DNA of 36,949 bases from positions 1 to 36,949 of the forward strand of contig CALVAR010000024.1 in assembly GCA_944325575.1 (NCBI GenBank). The letters are read 5' to 3'. The position numbers and the translations under genes are program-made. Position 1 is the stretch's first letter; each line of letters opens with the position of its first letter. Positions 17,007 through 25,546 of this stretch are shown piece after piece. Source of the stretch: Candidatus Gastranaerophilales bacterium (lineage in GTDB: Bacteria; Cyanobacteriota; Vampirovibrionia; Gastranaerophilales; Gastranaerophilaceae). The notes beneath the pieces are model-generated. The model had not been told where the DNA came from and ran no database searches. It worked only from the letters and a program-made list of their open reading frames with translations.

Positions 17007-18635
17007 TTAGTTTGTCTTTGTAGCAGCTTGTTCTCTTGCCGCTTTATTTTGTTCTCTTTTTTCTTCTATTTTTTCGATACGTCGGTTTCTCTTATATCCG
17101 TATCCCGCATAAATAGCAAGACCAATAAAGAGCCACAACGGGAAGAGAAGAGCATTTTTGCCCATACTACTTATAGCAACACACATCAAACCGCCGCAAA
17201 GCAGTATACCCAAAGACGGAAATAACGGAGAAAACGGAACCTTGAAAGGTCTTTCTCTGTCAGGATCTGTCTTTCTCAGTATTAATACGCTTATACATAC
17301 AACAATAAAAGATGTAAATACACTAAAAATACAAAGCTGTGCCGCAAGGTTCAAATCAAGGAACAAGCATCCTATCATCATTGCAATACCTACAATCCAG
17401 GTAATAATATGCGGTGTTTTGTATACAGGGTGAACCTTCTTAAGTATTGTCGGGAAGAAATTGTCTCTGGCCATAGAGAACAGAATTCTTGTTGCAGCAA
17501 GCTGCATAACAAGTAATACAGAAGTCAAACCTGTCAATGCACCGAGTGAAATCAAACCAGCAAACCAGCTCTGGCCGGTCATTTGTATTGCGTGAGCAAT
17601 AGGCGCATTTATATTAATCATATTCCAGGGAACAATACCTGTTAATACAAGTGCTACGAATATATATACAACCGTACAAACAAGCAGTGTACCGATAATA
17701 CCGATTGGAACATCTTTCTGCGGATTTTTTGTTTCTTCCGCAGCTGTTGATATAGCATCAAAACCTGTATATGCAAAGAAAATAGTAAACGCACTGACAA
17801 GCACGCTGCCAAATCCGTTAGGAACAAAAGGTGTCCAGTTTGCAGGTTTTACATAAAATGCACCAACAGCAACAAACAAACCTATAACAAGAAGTTTTAT
17901 TACAACCATTACACTTGCCATATTCTTGGACTCGGAAATACCTTTTACAAGAATATAAGTAACAAGCAGTATCATTAACATTGCGGGAATGTTTAAACAT
18001 ATCGGAATCACACCGAATAAATAAGGAATATGATCCGCAGGGTTCAATCCCATTTTCAAATAAGCCGCTTTGGCAGAACCAAGATCACTGATAAGCCACA
18101 ACGGCGGATACATTATATGATGACAAATACTATGCAAAACAGGCGGAAGATTCGCCGTATAAGCTTCAAAACCGCGCAAGAATTGGAACAGATACCCTGT
18201 CCAGCTGCAAGCTACAGCGATATTACCGATTGTATACTGGAGCATCAAAACCCAGCCTACCATCCAGGCAGCAAGCTCGCCGAGTGTAGCGTATGTATAT
18301 GTGTATACACCGCCTGAGACAGGTATCATTGAAGCAAATTCCGCATAGCACAATGCGGAAAATATACACGCAATTGCTGCAATTACCATAGATATTACAA
18401 TTGCAGGACCTGCACCGTCATGATGTGCGCCCACAACGGCCGTACCAACCATTGAAAATATACCTGCACCGATTACCGCACCGATACCGAGAATAATCAA
18501 ATCCACCCAGTTTAATGTCTTGTTTAATCCGGTTTCTTTAGATTGCGCAAGCATATCATCGGGATTCTTTGTTTTCAATAATTTGGAGACAAAATTCTCC
18601 ATCAATCCGGCTTCTGTTACATTGTTTTGACTCAT
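17007..18635 (-). CDS. APC family amino-acid permease (cationic amino-acid transporter type)
   Basis: This 542-residue inner-membrane transporter of the amino acid-polyamine-organocation superfamily has about 12-14 hydrophobic helices. The substrate-binding unwound helix 1 reads LGIGAVIGAGIF near residue 50. The loop EFASMIPVSGGVYTYTYATLGE follows helix 3, and the helix-6 region reads FAYTGFDAISTAAEE. Charged tails lie at both ends, including a Lys/Arg/Glu-rich C-terminus. It most resembles the CAT/YfnA branch, which takes up basic or branched amino acids; the substrate is not certain. AAGGAT precedes the ATG. It lies 31 bases after glyQ and may be co-transcribed with it. Confidence 0.9.
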   Translation of the reverse strand: MSQNNVTEAGLMENFVSKLLKTKNPDDMLAQSKETGLNKTLNWVDLIILGIGAVIGAGIFSMVGTAVVGAHHDGAGPAIVISMVIAAIACIFSALCYAEFASMIPVSGGVYTYTYATLGELAAWMVGWVLMLQYTIGNIAVACSWTGYLFQFLRGFEAYTANLPPVLHSICHHIMYPPLWLISDLGSAKAAYLKMGLNPADHIPYLFGVIPICLNIPAMLMILLVTYILVKGISESKNMASVMVVIKLLVIGLFVAVGAFYVKPANWTPFVPNGFGSVLVSAFTIFFAYTGFDAISTAAEETKNPQKDVPIGIIGTLLVCTVVYIFVALVLTGIVPWNMININAPIAHAIQMTGQSWFAGLISLGALTGLTSVLLVMQLAATRILFSMARDNFFPTILKKVHPVYKTPHIITWIVGIAMMIGCLFLDLNLAAQLCIFSVFTSFIVVCISVLILRKTDPDRERPFKVPFSPLFPSLGILLCGGLMCVAISSMGKNALLFPLWLFIGLAIYAGYGYKRNRRIEKIEEKREQNKAAREQAATKTN

Positions 18636-18666
18636 GTAAATATCCTTATATTAAATTGTAACTTTT

Positions 18667-19557
18667 TTAAATTATAGCTTTTTCTTTCTTTAGCAGGGGG
18701 AAACCTAACTCTTCTCTCTGTTCTACATACAGTTTTGCCACCATGGCTGCCATTCTTCTCACTCTGTTGATGAAATTGATTCTTTCATCTTTAGAAATTA
18801 CACCTCTTGCATCCAAAAGGTTAAAAGTATGAGAACATTTTAAAACATAGTCATAAGCAGGCAGAACCAGCTTATTTTCTACGCAGTTTTCAACTTCTTC
18901 CTGAAAAATATCAAACATTTTAAACAGTCTCTGTGCGCTGGAAACTTCAAAGTTATATTTTGACTGTTCTATTTCATTTTGGAGATATATTTCTCCGTAT
19001 TTTAATTCTTTGTTCCACATAACATCGTATACAGAATTTACATTCTGTAAATACATAGCAATACGTTCAAGTCCGTATGTGAGCTCTAACGCAACCGGCT
19101 TGATTTCCAGACCGCCAACCTGCTGGAAATAAGTAAACTGTGTAATTTCCATACCGTCAAGCCATACTTCCCAGCCTACACCTGCAGCGCCAAGCGTAGG
19201 TGATTCCCAGTTGTCTTCCACAAATCTGACATCATGCTGAGAAAGGTCAATGCCCATTGCTTCCAAACTTTTTAAATATAATTCCTGTGCATTATCGGGA
19301 GATGGTTTTAAAATTACCTGATATTGAAAATAATGTCCCAGACGATTAGGATTTTCACCGTAACGTGCGTCTGTAGGACGTCTGCAAGGTTCCACCATAG
19401 CAGTGTTCCAAGGTTCAGGTCCCAATGAACGTAAAAAAGTTGCGGGATTCATGGTAGAAGCACCCTTTTCAATATCATAAGGCTGCTGAATTATACACCC
19501 GTAATCCGACCAAAATTTTGATAAATTTAAAATTAATTCTTGAAAGGTTAAAGCCAT
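18667..19557 (-). CDS. glyQ: Glycine--tRNA ligase, alpha subunit
   Basis: This 296-residue protein is the catalytic subunit of the bacterial alpha2-beta2 glycyl-tRNA synthetase. Conserved blocks include [63 protein letters not shown] and [13 protein letters not shown]. Length is as expected. The beta subunit gene (glyS), which follows glyQ directly in many bacteria, is not here; the next gene is an amino-acid permease. Split glyQ and glyS loci also occur in cyanobacteria. The start ATG is preceded by AAGAGAG. Confidence 0.96.
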   Translation of the reverse strand: MALTFQELILNLSKFWSDYGCIIQQPYDIEKGASTMNPATFLRSLGPEPWNTAMVEPCRRPTDARYGENPNRLGHYFQYQVILKPSPDNAQELYLKSLEAMGIDLSQHDVRFVEDNWESPTLGAAGVGWEVWLDGMEITQFTYFQQVGGLEIKPVALELTYGLERIAMYLQNVNSVYDVMWNKELKYGEIYLQNEIEQSKYNFEVSSAQRLFKMFDIFQEEVENCVENKLVLPAYDYVLKCSHTFNLLDARGVISKDERINFINRVRRMAAMVAKLYVEQREELGFPLLKKEKAII

Positions 19558-19894
19558 TCTCTCTTGATTTCCAGTACCATATTATAAATTGATTACCAAA
19601 CCGGATCCCGATAAAATATCCCTATATAAGCAATAAAGCCTTAGACATGCTTTATCTGCCGTTTCAGCTCTACTATTATAATATAATAATTTTCATTTTA
19701 CAAACGATTGTAATGATTACACTTAAAATTGTTACATGTGTAATTTAAAAAAATGAAATTAACAAAAAATAAATTTATAAAAATTGCATTAATCAGTTAA
19801 ATTTTTTAAAATTCCGCATGGAAATAACTCTTAAAAAGAAAAATTTTAAAGAAAATAAAGATTTTTATTATCAAAAAAAACAACTTTACAATGA
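19558..19894. other. AT-rich gap upstream of glyQ, no gene seen
   Basis: This 337-base stretch separates tsaC and glyQ, both on the minus strand. It must hold the glyQ promoter. Several TATAAT-like matches occur on the minus strand (for example near 19580 and 19680), none with a good -35. I see no small ORF with a ribosome site, no terminator with a strong stem and no known riboswitch. Confidence 0.5.
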
Positions 19895-20497
19895 TTAATC
19901 AATCAAGACTTCACCCTGACGGAGCACTTTTATATTATCGTCCAGAGCAAGCGCAACTGTAGAGGCAAGCCCCTGACAATGACAACCGTAATCCTCAAAA
20001 ACATAATCGACATGAGACCCGACAAACTCTACTGCCTCATCATAATTCAGAGCAGGTGGCTGATGAGACAAATTGGCGCTTGTTGTAGCCAGCACATGCC
20101 CGTCAGTTACCTCACACAGGCGTTTAAAAACATGGTTGTCCGGAACTCTGATACCCACTGTATTTTTAAAAGAAGTAACAAAGTCAGGCGTTTTATCAGA
20201 TTTTTCAAAAATCAGAGTCAAAGCTCCGGGGAAATATTTTTTCATAAGTTCCTGCGCAGATTGAGGAATATCTTTTACATAAGGCAGCAGATGCTCTACG
20301 CTGTCGGACATCAGTATCAAAGGTTTTGTGCGGTCACGATTTTTAAGCGCATAAATATTTTCCACACCCTTTTCGTTATCCGGAAGACACCCAACGCCCC
20401 ACACAGTATCTGTAACAAAAGATACCACACCGCCTTGATGTAATTTTTCATTTAATTCTTTTACAAAATTTGTATCATCAAAAATCATTTTTTTCAT
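19895..20497 (-). CDS. tsaC: L-threonylcarbamoyladenylate synthase (TsaC/Sua5/YrdC family)
   Basis: This 200-residue enzyme makes threonylcarbamoyl-AMP from threonine, bicarbonate and ATP, the first step of t6A modification at tRNA position 37. Family motifs are SFVTDTVWGVGC (near 26-37), ALKNRDRTKPLILM, the PGALTLI stretch, GIRVPDN and the ATTSANLS loop near 140. It is the short YrdC-domain-only form without the Sua5 C-terminal domain. Two Met codons, at residues 1 and 4, are possible starts and neither has a clear ribosome site. The t6A ligase genes (tsaB, tsaD, tsaE) are not nearby. Confidence 0.93.
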   Translation of the reverse strand: MKKMIFDDTNFVKELNEKLHQGGVVSFVTDTVWGVGCLPDNEKGVENIYALKNRDRTKPLILMSDSVEHLLPYVKDIPQSAQELMKKYFPGALTLIFEKSDKTPDFVTSFKNTVGIRVPDNHVFKRLCEVTDGHVLATTSANLSHQPPALNYDEAVEFVGSHVDYVFEDYGCHCQGLASTVALALDDNIKVLRQGEVLID

Positions 20498-20565
20498 ATA
20501 TTCAAAATACCGCTTATGCTTTTGTCAGTCAACGTAGTTTATCTCTGCAATATTCTATTCAAAAA

Positions 20566-20600
20566 ATAACCCTGCTAGTATAAGCAGGGTTATTTTAAAT
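20566..20600 (-). terminator. Terminator after the pilin-like gene
   Basis: Perfect 11-bp stem ATAACCCTGCT (20566-20576) and AGCAGGGTTAT (20583-20593) with a six-base loop. The T-rich run is on the minus-strand side, 27 bases after the pilin stop. Confidence 0.85.
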
Positions 20601-20619
20601 TCTTTATACTATACTAAAA

Positions 20620-21174
20620 TTATTTTTCGTATAATACTTTACCCATTGTTTCACCAGCCGGTAATGCTTTTTGCGGGTAGATAACAATTGTAAAGATATC
20701 AAAGATTCTTGTTGTAGATTCAGTCGGTTTGTTAGGACCTTTAGCACCGTTTACGTCAACTGTAACCATTGCACAAGCGTTACCTGTTGTTGCCTGATCG
20801 TTAGCATTACAACTAGATGCTGGTGTAATACCGCCGTAAGAATCACCTGTGGACTTAAACCACATACCGTCAGCTGTATACATTTCTTGACTAGTTGTGT
20901 TAGATGACATAACATTTAATCTCTGAGTCAATAGTGAGAAGAAATTTGTACCAGTATAGTCTGTAGCGTCACGTCCGTCCAGTGCGTAGTTAAGAGTAAC
21001 AGCCTGGTTAATCATAGAAACTGCTTTTTTGTAAGCTGCTTTGTATTCCTGTTGAGCTGTAGACTGCATCAAAGAAGGAATTGTCATAGCTGCGATTACA
21101 CCGATAATCATCAATGTAACCAAAACTTCTGCCAGAGTAAAACCTGATTTTTTGTTGTTTAACTTCATGTTCAT
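20620..21174 (-). CDS. Type IV pilin-like protein with prepilin leader
   Basis: This 184-residue protein has a class III leader. The leader MNMKLNNKKSG is cut before F12, E16 is Glu+5 of the mature form, and the hydrophobic helix TLAEVLVTLMIIGVIAAM follows. The sequence after it, PSLMQSTAQQEYKAAYKKA, is the pattern of the many pseudopilins found in Gastranaerophilales-type genomes. The globular domain has C118 and C128, which could form a disulphide. The likely processing enzyme is the prepilin peptidase at 5356-6339. Either of two Met codons (residues 1 and 3) could be the start; GAGGA lies just upstream. It is a single-gene transcript with its own terminator, probably well expressed. Whether it is a pilus subunit or a secretion pseudopilin cannot be told. 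Confidence 0.9.
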   Translation of the reverse strand: MNMKLNNKKSGFTLAEVLVTLMIIGVIAAMTIPSLMQSTAQQEYKAAYKKAVSMINQAVTLNYALDGRDATDYTGTNFFSLLTQRLNVMSSNTTSQEMYTADGMWFKSTGDSYGGITPASSCNANDQATTGNACAMVTVDVNGAKGPNKPTESTTRIFDIFTIVIYPQKALPAGETMGKVLYEK

Positions 21175-21192
21175 AATCCTCGTTCTTTCTTA

Positions 21193-21220
21193 TGTATAAT
21201 AAGTATTATTTTCACACCAA
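21193..21220 (-). promoter_or_regulatory. Likely promoter of the pilin-like gene
   Basis: On the minus strand TTGGTG (21215-21220) and TATACA (21193-21198) lie 16 bases apart, about 19 bases before the pilin start. Both are fair sigma-70 matches. I saw no FliA/SigF-type element. Confidence 0.4.
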
Positions 21221-21407
21221 TTATTATTAATATAAATCATGTATATAAAAATTGCAATACTTATAAAATATGATTGACAAAATTCTTAAAAATATCAATA
21301 AAGCCATCCTCTCAGATATAATTCCATAATGCCACGGATTGCGGATATATAGAAATTATTGTTAAGAAAAAACAATATTTATAGATTAATTACAAAACAT
21401 ATATAAT

Positions 21408-21465
21408 GACGACGCAAGCTATAAGCCGGAATGTTTCAGACTAATTACCCCGGTCGATGTAACGA
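21408..21465. other. GC-rich island with stem potential in an AT-rich gap
   Basis: Within the AT-rich gap 21175-21584 this short stretch is distinctly richer in GC. The + strand carries ACGCAAGC and then GCCGG (21425-21429), which can pair with CCGGT (21450-21454), followed by CGATGTAACGA. It does not match any riboswitch family that I can confirm. The rest of the gap is AT-rich and holds only the promoters listed separately. Confidence 0.35.
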
Positions 21466-21490
21466 TTTTTCCAAATTAACGGCAAAGGGG

Positions 21491-21519
21491 TTTTCAAATT
21501 TCTAAAAATGTAGCATAAT
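21491..21519 (+). promoter_or_regulatory. Possible promoter of the 58-residue small ORF
   Basis: TTTTCA (21491-21496) and CATAAT (21514-21519) are separated by 17 bases on the + strand, about 65 bases before the GTG start of the small ORF. The match is moderate. Confidence 0.35.
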
Positions 21520-21584
21520 AGTCTTGGTCTTATTAATTTATTTTATGTGTTTATTATTTTAACTGCGAGAAAAGAGGTCTTATT

Positions 21585-21761
21585 GTGAATAGATTAAATG
21601 ACAAAACTATGTTTAAAAAAGCTGCATCAAACTCTGATGATGTAAAAAAAGAAGGTTCTTTCTCTTTTAGAAAAAGTGTAACGGAAAGATTATCGTCTAC
21701 TTTTCAGAATAAACAAATACTGGAGAGAGTGCCGGGACATGATATGCTGACATTTGAATAG
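21585..21761 (+). CDS. Small ORF encoding a 58-residue basic protein
   Basis: A GTG start at 21585 has AGAGGT (21574-21579) upstream and opens a 58-codon frame ending TAG. The protein begins MNRLNDKTMFKKAASN and ends LERVPGHDMLTFE. It is polar and lysine/serine-rich, with no hydrophobic segment or cysteine. A strong hairpin terminator follows at 21813-21840. A ribosome site, complete frame, candidate promoter and terminator together make it look like a genuine single-gene transcript rather than chance. I recognise no family. Confidence 0.55.
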   Translation: MNRLNDKTMFKKAASNSDDVKKEGSFSFRKSVTERLSSTFQNKQILERVPGHDMLTFE

Positions 21762-21812
21762 TATTTGCGGTTCTGCTAATTTAGCTATATAATAAAGAAC
21801 CATTCGGTATTA

Positions 21813-21844
21813 AAAAGGCTTAGAATTTTCTAAGCCTTTTGTTT
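21813..21844. terminator. Bidirectional terminator
   Basis: Perfect 11-bp stem AAAAGGCTTAG (21813-21823) and CTAAGCCTTTT (21830-21840) with a six-base loop, flanked by A and T runs. It lies between the small + strand ORF and the minus-strand winged-helix-like gene and can end both. Confidence 0.85.
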
Positions 21845-22500
21845 TATTTAATCTCTAAGATAAACCCGCCGTTATCAGCATTTTGGATTGCATTTTCGTT
21901 CATTTTTGCTCTGAGATTTTTAATATATTTGTATACATAGTCTCTGGGCAAATCAAGAACCTGTGCGAGTTCTTTTGCATATACAATGCTGTTTTTGTGG
22001 TTCATAAAATGTTCAAATACAGCCTGTTCACGGGGTGTAAGATTCTTTTTAAATGTAACCTGCACCTCTTCTTTTACAATGCTTGCTTTAGGCAAAACTG
22101 GTTTAACTTCTTTAACCCTTGCTGTAGTTTTTGCTTTGTGGGTTTGTTTTATTTCTGCTTTTACCTCAGATTTTTTAGCGTCTTGTTTTTGTGCCTGCTG
22201 TGCCTTTTTCAGTTCTCTTTTTACTTTTTCAAGAGATATTTCTTTTTCTCTTTCAAACGACTGCTGTGCAAGAGCGCTTATTTTTTCAGCTTTAAAATTA
22301 TTATTTGTACCAGCTGTTGTTTCGTTAGAAACATATCTGACCTCTGAAGAATGGTGTTTGTATACTACATCGACCATGTCATTTGTTTCTTTTTCGTTAT
22401 TTATTACTTTGCCAAGTCTTTTTGCGTATTCCTCTAAAGTAATTCTTTCCAAAGAGCTTCTCCACTGTCTGATTTCTTCTTTGGTCAAATAATCCGGCAT
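21844..22500 (-). CDS. Unknown protein with C-terminal winged-helix-like domain
   Basis: This 218-residue protein starts at MPDYLTKEE, where AAGGAG lies ten bases upstream; a longer open frame to 22596 has no support. The N-terminus (about 1-90) is polar. The middle (about 90-150) is a Lys/Glu/Gln/Ala-rich, probably coiled-coil or disordered linker. The C-terminus (about 155-218) reads LTPREQAVFEHFMNHK, then a helix-turn-helix pattern AKELAQVLDLPRDYVYKYIK, and ends GGFILEIK, which resembles the wing and last strand of a DNA-binding winged helix. It may be a transcription factor. I know no named family for it. Confidence 0.7.
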   Translation of the reverse strand: MPDYLTKEEIRQWRSSLERITLEEYAKRLGKVINNEKETNDMVDVVYKHHSSEVRYVSNETTAGTNNNFKAEKISALAQQSFEREKEISLEKVKRELKKAQQAQKQDAKKSEVKAEIKQTHKAKTTARVKEVKPVLPKASIVKEEVQVTFKKNLTPREQAVFEHFMNHKNSIVYAKELAQVLDLPRDYVYKYIKNLRAKMNENAIQNADNGGFILEIK

Positions 22501-22713
22501 ATTAATAAATCTCCTTAAATAAAATATTGTCTGTCTTTTACCTAACCCTCGTTGTGCATTGAAGCAAATAATTCTAAGACCACTCCTCTTAGACAACAGT
22601 TTATAAATTTCTCTTTCAACTTACCAATGGGGCTTAAGTTATTTATAACCTTAGCATGAAACTTCAACAAAAATCTCAAAATATGTAGCAAATTTTACAA
22701 AAAACTAAAAAAT

Positions 22714-22923
22714 TTATTTTAATAAATCAATTAAACTAACCCCGAGAGCCTCTGCCAGTTTATCCGCGGTTTTTAGATTAATGCACCGTTTTGCGAGTTC
22801 ATATTTGCCAATGGTGGATTTATCAAGACCTACTTCAAAGCCCAATTCTTCTTGTGACAAGCCTTTTTCGATACGCATATGATATAAATTTTTACCAAAG
22901 GTTTTACAAATATCTTTACTCAT
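22714..22923 (-). CDS. XRE/Cro-family helix-turn-helix regulator
   Basis: This 69-residue protein is nearly all one HTH_3 domain. It reads FGKNLYHMRIEKGLSQEEL, then GLDKSTIGKYELAKR as the recognition region, and ADKLAEALGVSLIDLLK at the end, the common pattern of small Cro/C1-type repressors. It is a free-standing regulator without an effector domain. It lies 213 bases upstream of the winged-helix-like gene on the same strand, and no toxin gene is adjacent. The ribosome site is weak. The target is unknown. Confidence 0.88.
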   Translation of the reverse strand: MSKDICKTFGKNLYHMRIEKGLSQEELGFEVGLDKSTIGKYELAKRCINLKTADKLAEALGVSLIDLLK

Positions 22924-23016
22924 TAACTTGTATTGTGCTATATTTATAAAAAATTGTCGTAGACATAGTGTCTACTAAATACACACAAACCCGCTAATAT
23001 ACAGGATTACAAGCAT

Positions 23017-23445
23017 ATGTTACATGCTCTGTCCGACATCCAGTCACATAATATCGGAGAAAACACAAATATATGGCAGTATTGTGTTATACTGCCAAAT
23101 GCAAAAATCGGTTGCAATTGCAATATTTGTTCACATGTTTTTATAGAAAACGATGTAATTATAGGGGACAATGTAACCATAAAATGCGGTGTGCAATTAT
23201 GGAACGGAATAACTGTTGAAGACAATGTCTTTATCGGTCCCAATGTAACTTTTTGCAATGACAGATACCCGAGATCAAAAAATAAAAATTTTAATTTAGA
23301 AAAAATTACCGTTAAAAAAGGTGCATCAATCGGTGCCAATTCGACAATACTTCCGGGAGTAACAATCGGAGAAAATGCGATGATTGCTGCAGGCAGCGTT
23401 ATTACAAAAGATGTTCCGGATAATATTACTTACATAAAGAAATAG
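23017..23445 (+). CDS. Left-handed beta-helix sugar N-acyltransferase (FdtC/QdtC/WbpD-like)
   Basis: This 142-residue protein is built of hexapeptide repeats (for example [44 protein letters not shown]). The fingerprint [19 protein letters not shown] is typical of enzymes that N-acylate 3-amino sugars on dTDP or UDP for O-antigen and S-layer glycans. Acetyl-CoA is the usual donor. No sugar aminotransferase or other glycan gene is nearby, so it is an orphan. Its last 20 bases overlap the 3' end of dxr on the other strand. An AGGA lies about ten bases before the ATG. Confidence 0.85.
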   Translation: MLHALSDIQSHNIGENTNIWQYCVILPNAKIGCNCNICSHVFIENDVIIGDNVTIKCGVQLWNGITVEDNVFIGPNVTFCNDRYPRSKNKNFNLEKITVKKGASIGANSTILPGVTIGENAMIAAGSVITKDVPDNITYIKK

Positions 23446-24568
23446 ATTTTACCTTTTCTCTTGTAATAAGGTCTTGTTCAATGATTTGTTCTAAAGAAGG
23501 ATTTTTTATATTTGTGTGTTCTTCCATCATTCTTTTTGTAATTTCGTATATATCCCACAGAGAAATCTTTTTGTCCAAAAACAAAAATACAGCTTCTTCA
23601 TTAGCGGCATTCATCACAGCAGGAAGCGTTCCGCCCTGTTTACCCGCTTCAAAAGCAAGTTTTAAACACGGAAATTTTTCTAAATCAGGTGCTTCAAAAT
23701 CGAGCCTGCCCGCTTTTATAAAATCAAAACTTTTTGTTTCTATGCCTTCCATCCTGTGCGGGTAAGTAAGCGTATATTGTATCGGGATATGCATGGAAGG
23801 AAATCCTAATTGTGCGATAACACTTCCGTCAACATACTCTACGGCACTGTGTACAATACTCTGCGGATGAACAACAACCTGAATTTTGTCATAAGGCATA
23901 TTAAACAAATGGTGTGCTTCTATAACCTCGAGCCCCTTATTCATCAAAGTGGCTGAATCTATAGTGATTTTTTTGCCCATATTCCATCTTGGATGGTGCA
24001 AGGTTTCTTCTACGGTTGCATTTTTTATATCATCAATACTTTTGTTTCTGAATGGTCCGCCCGAAGCTGTTATTATAAGTTTTTCAACTTCGTTTCTGTT
24101 AGACAGGCACTGATGGATTGCACCGTGCTCAGAGTCCACGGGCAGAATTTTTGTACCTGTTTCTTTTGCTCTTGCCATTACAATATCACCTGCCATAACA
24201 AGGGTTTCTTTATTTGCAAGAGCAACATCAATTTTGTTTTCAATAGCGGCAAGAGTCGGTTTCAAGCCTGTTTTCCCCGACACTGAAACGAGTATTCTGT
24301 CATTTGTCGTGTCTTTTGCAATCTCTGTTAATCCCTCGTCGCCGTGCAAGATGTTTATTTTAGGAAATTCTTTTTTTAATAAAAGCGCATTATCCTCTGA
24401 TTTTACACAAACATTTTTCGGGTTTAAAAGTTTAATTTGTTTTCTTAATTCATCAATATTATTTCCGCCGCATAATGAAACAATTTCAAAAAAATCCGGC
24501 ATTTTTTGTATTACTTCGACAGCCTGTCTGCCTATAGAACCTGTTGAGCCCAAAATTGAAATTTTCAT
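23426..24568 (-). CDS. dxr: 1-deoxy-D-xylulose 5-phosphate reductoisomerase
   Basis: This 380-residue enzyme of the non-mevalonate (MEP) isoprenoid pathway turns DXP into MEP with NADPH. The start chosen is [16 protein letters not shown], the N-terminal NADPH-binding motif; a longer frame to 24598 adds ten residues without homology. Active-site blocks are [33 protein letters not shown] and the metal/substrate segment [23 protein letters not shown]. The C-terminal helical domain includes [18 protein letters not shown]-repeat gene lies upstream but is separated by a terminator. The stop-side overlaps the acyltransferase gene. Confidence 0.96.
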   Translation of the reverse strand: MKISILGSTGSIGRQAVEVIQKMPDFFEIVSLCGGNNIDELRKQIKLLNPKNVCVKSEDNALLLKKEFPKINILHGDEGLTEIAKDTTNDRILVSVSGKTGLKPTLAAIENKIDVALANKETLVMAGDIVMARAKETGTKILPVDSEHGAIHQCLSNRNEVEKLIITASGGPFRNKSIDDIKNATVEETLHHPRWNMGKKITIDSATLMNKGLEVIEAHHLFNMPYDKIQVVVHPQSIVHSAVEYVDGSVIAQLGFPSMHIPIQYTLTYPHRMEGIETKSFDFIKAGRLDFEAPDLEKFPCLKLAFEAGKQGGTLPAVMNAANEEAVFLFLDKKISLWDIYEITKRMMEEHTNIKNPSLEQIIEQDLITREKVKSISLCK

Positions 24569-24632
24569 AACTAAACTCTTAATCTCCCTCTTCCACAATT
24601 ATAGGATAAATATTTTAATTTTATACAAAAAT

Positions 24633-24664
24633 AAAAGCTCCTTAAAAATTAAGGAGCTTTTAAT
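24633..24664 (-). terminator. Terminator after the HEAT-repeat gene
   Basis: Perfect 11-bp stem AAAAGCTCCTT (24633-24643) and AAGGAGCTTTT (24651-24661) with a seven-base loop, 31 bases after the HEAT gene stop and upstream of dxr. Confidence 0.85.
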
Positions 24665-24691
24665 CTTTAATTCGGGTAAGTCTATTTCAGA

Positions 24692-25546
24692 CTACACACC
24701 TGCTGTCTTTTTTTGAGGAGCAGCACCCGGTATAGCCTGCCAGTTAGCAGCCATGATTTTTTTGAATGATTTCAAAGCTGTATCTTCGAGTTCACCGAGT
24801 TCATCGGCAGCCATAATGAGTTCTCTCAACGGCATCAATGCTCTTTGATCTCTCAAAACGCCCAATGCAGCTGCTGCACCGGCTCTTACAAGATCATTTT
24901 CTTTTTTGTTCTGCATTACTTCAATCAATGCAGGTACTGCTTTTGTATCATTCAATTTACCAAGAGATGTAACTGCGTAAATTCTGACATTTACCCATTC
25001 ATCGTTCAGCATAGTGATAATTTTATCAACTGCTTTGGGGTTGCCGATTTCGCCCAATGCTCTTGTTGCATCGCATCTTACGTTAACTTTTTCGTGATCC
25101 AAAGATTCCATAAGAGCATCTGTAGCAACATCACCAATTTCGATTAAAGCATCGGTAGCAGTGATACAAACCTGAGGGTTTTCATCGTTGAGTGCTTCAA
25201 CAAGCGGCTCAACAACTTCTTTGCCGCCCAAACGACCGAGCGCACGGGCTGCACGAACTCTAACATCAACGTTTCTGTCTTCTCTTAAAGATTCAATAAG
25301 AGGAGTAGTGGCGCTAACATCGCCAAGCTCGCCTAATGCTCTTGCAGCATAAAGACGTACAGAACCGTTTTTATCATTTTTTAATACGTCAATAAGCGGT
25401 TCTACAGCTTGGGAATCACCGATTTCACCAAGAATACGAGCCGCATTATATCTGACTTTTTCTGAATTGCTTGTTCTTAAGTCATTAAGTAATTCATCAA
25501 ATGATTTTTTAGCCTGTTTTTTTCTTGAGTTCACACTAATTGTCAT
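24692..25546 (-). CDS. HEAT-repeat protein (PBS-lyase-type repeats)
   Basis: This 284-residue protein is made of about seven HEAT repeats of 31 residues, each with the pattern VRxxAARALGELGDxxAVxPLIExL. Examples are YNAARILGEIGDSQAVEPLI near 33-52 and RAARALGRLGGKEVVEPLV near 97-115. This is the repeat type of phycobilisome lyase subunits (CpcE) and NblB, but also of many general scaffold proteins. Without phycobiliprotein genes a lyase role is unlikely, and a protein-binding scaffold is the safer reading. A strong ribosome site (GGAGGAAA) suggests good expression. The tail (AAPQKKTAGV) is flexible. Confidence 0.85.
   Translation of the reverse strand: MTISVNSRKKQAKKSFDELLNDLRTSNSEKVRYNAARILGEIGDSQAVEPLIDVLKNDKNGSVRLYAARALGELGDVSATTPLIESLREDRNVDVRVRAARALGRLGGKEVVEPLVEALNDENPQVCITATDALIEIGDVATDALMESLDHEKVNVRCDATRALGEIGNPKAVDKIITMLNDEWVNVRIYAVTSLGKLNDTKAVPALIEVMQNKKENDLVRAGAAAALGVLRDQRALMPLRELIMAADELGELEDTALKSFKKIMAANWQAIPGAAPQKKTAGV

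Noticed and set aside
21408-21465. c-di-GMP (GEMM) riboswitch upstream of the small ORF
   Set aside because: ACGCAAGC and GTAACGA resemble parts of the motif, but the 5' half (GGCAAACC-type strand) is missing, so I do not call it.
22501-22596. 32-codon upstream extension of the winged-helix-like gene
   Set aside because: AAGGAG lies just upstream of the ATG at 22500, and the extension has no matching ribosome site.
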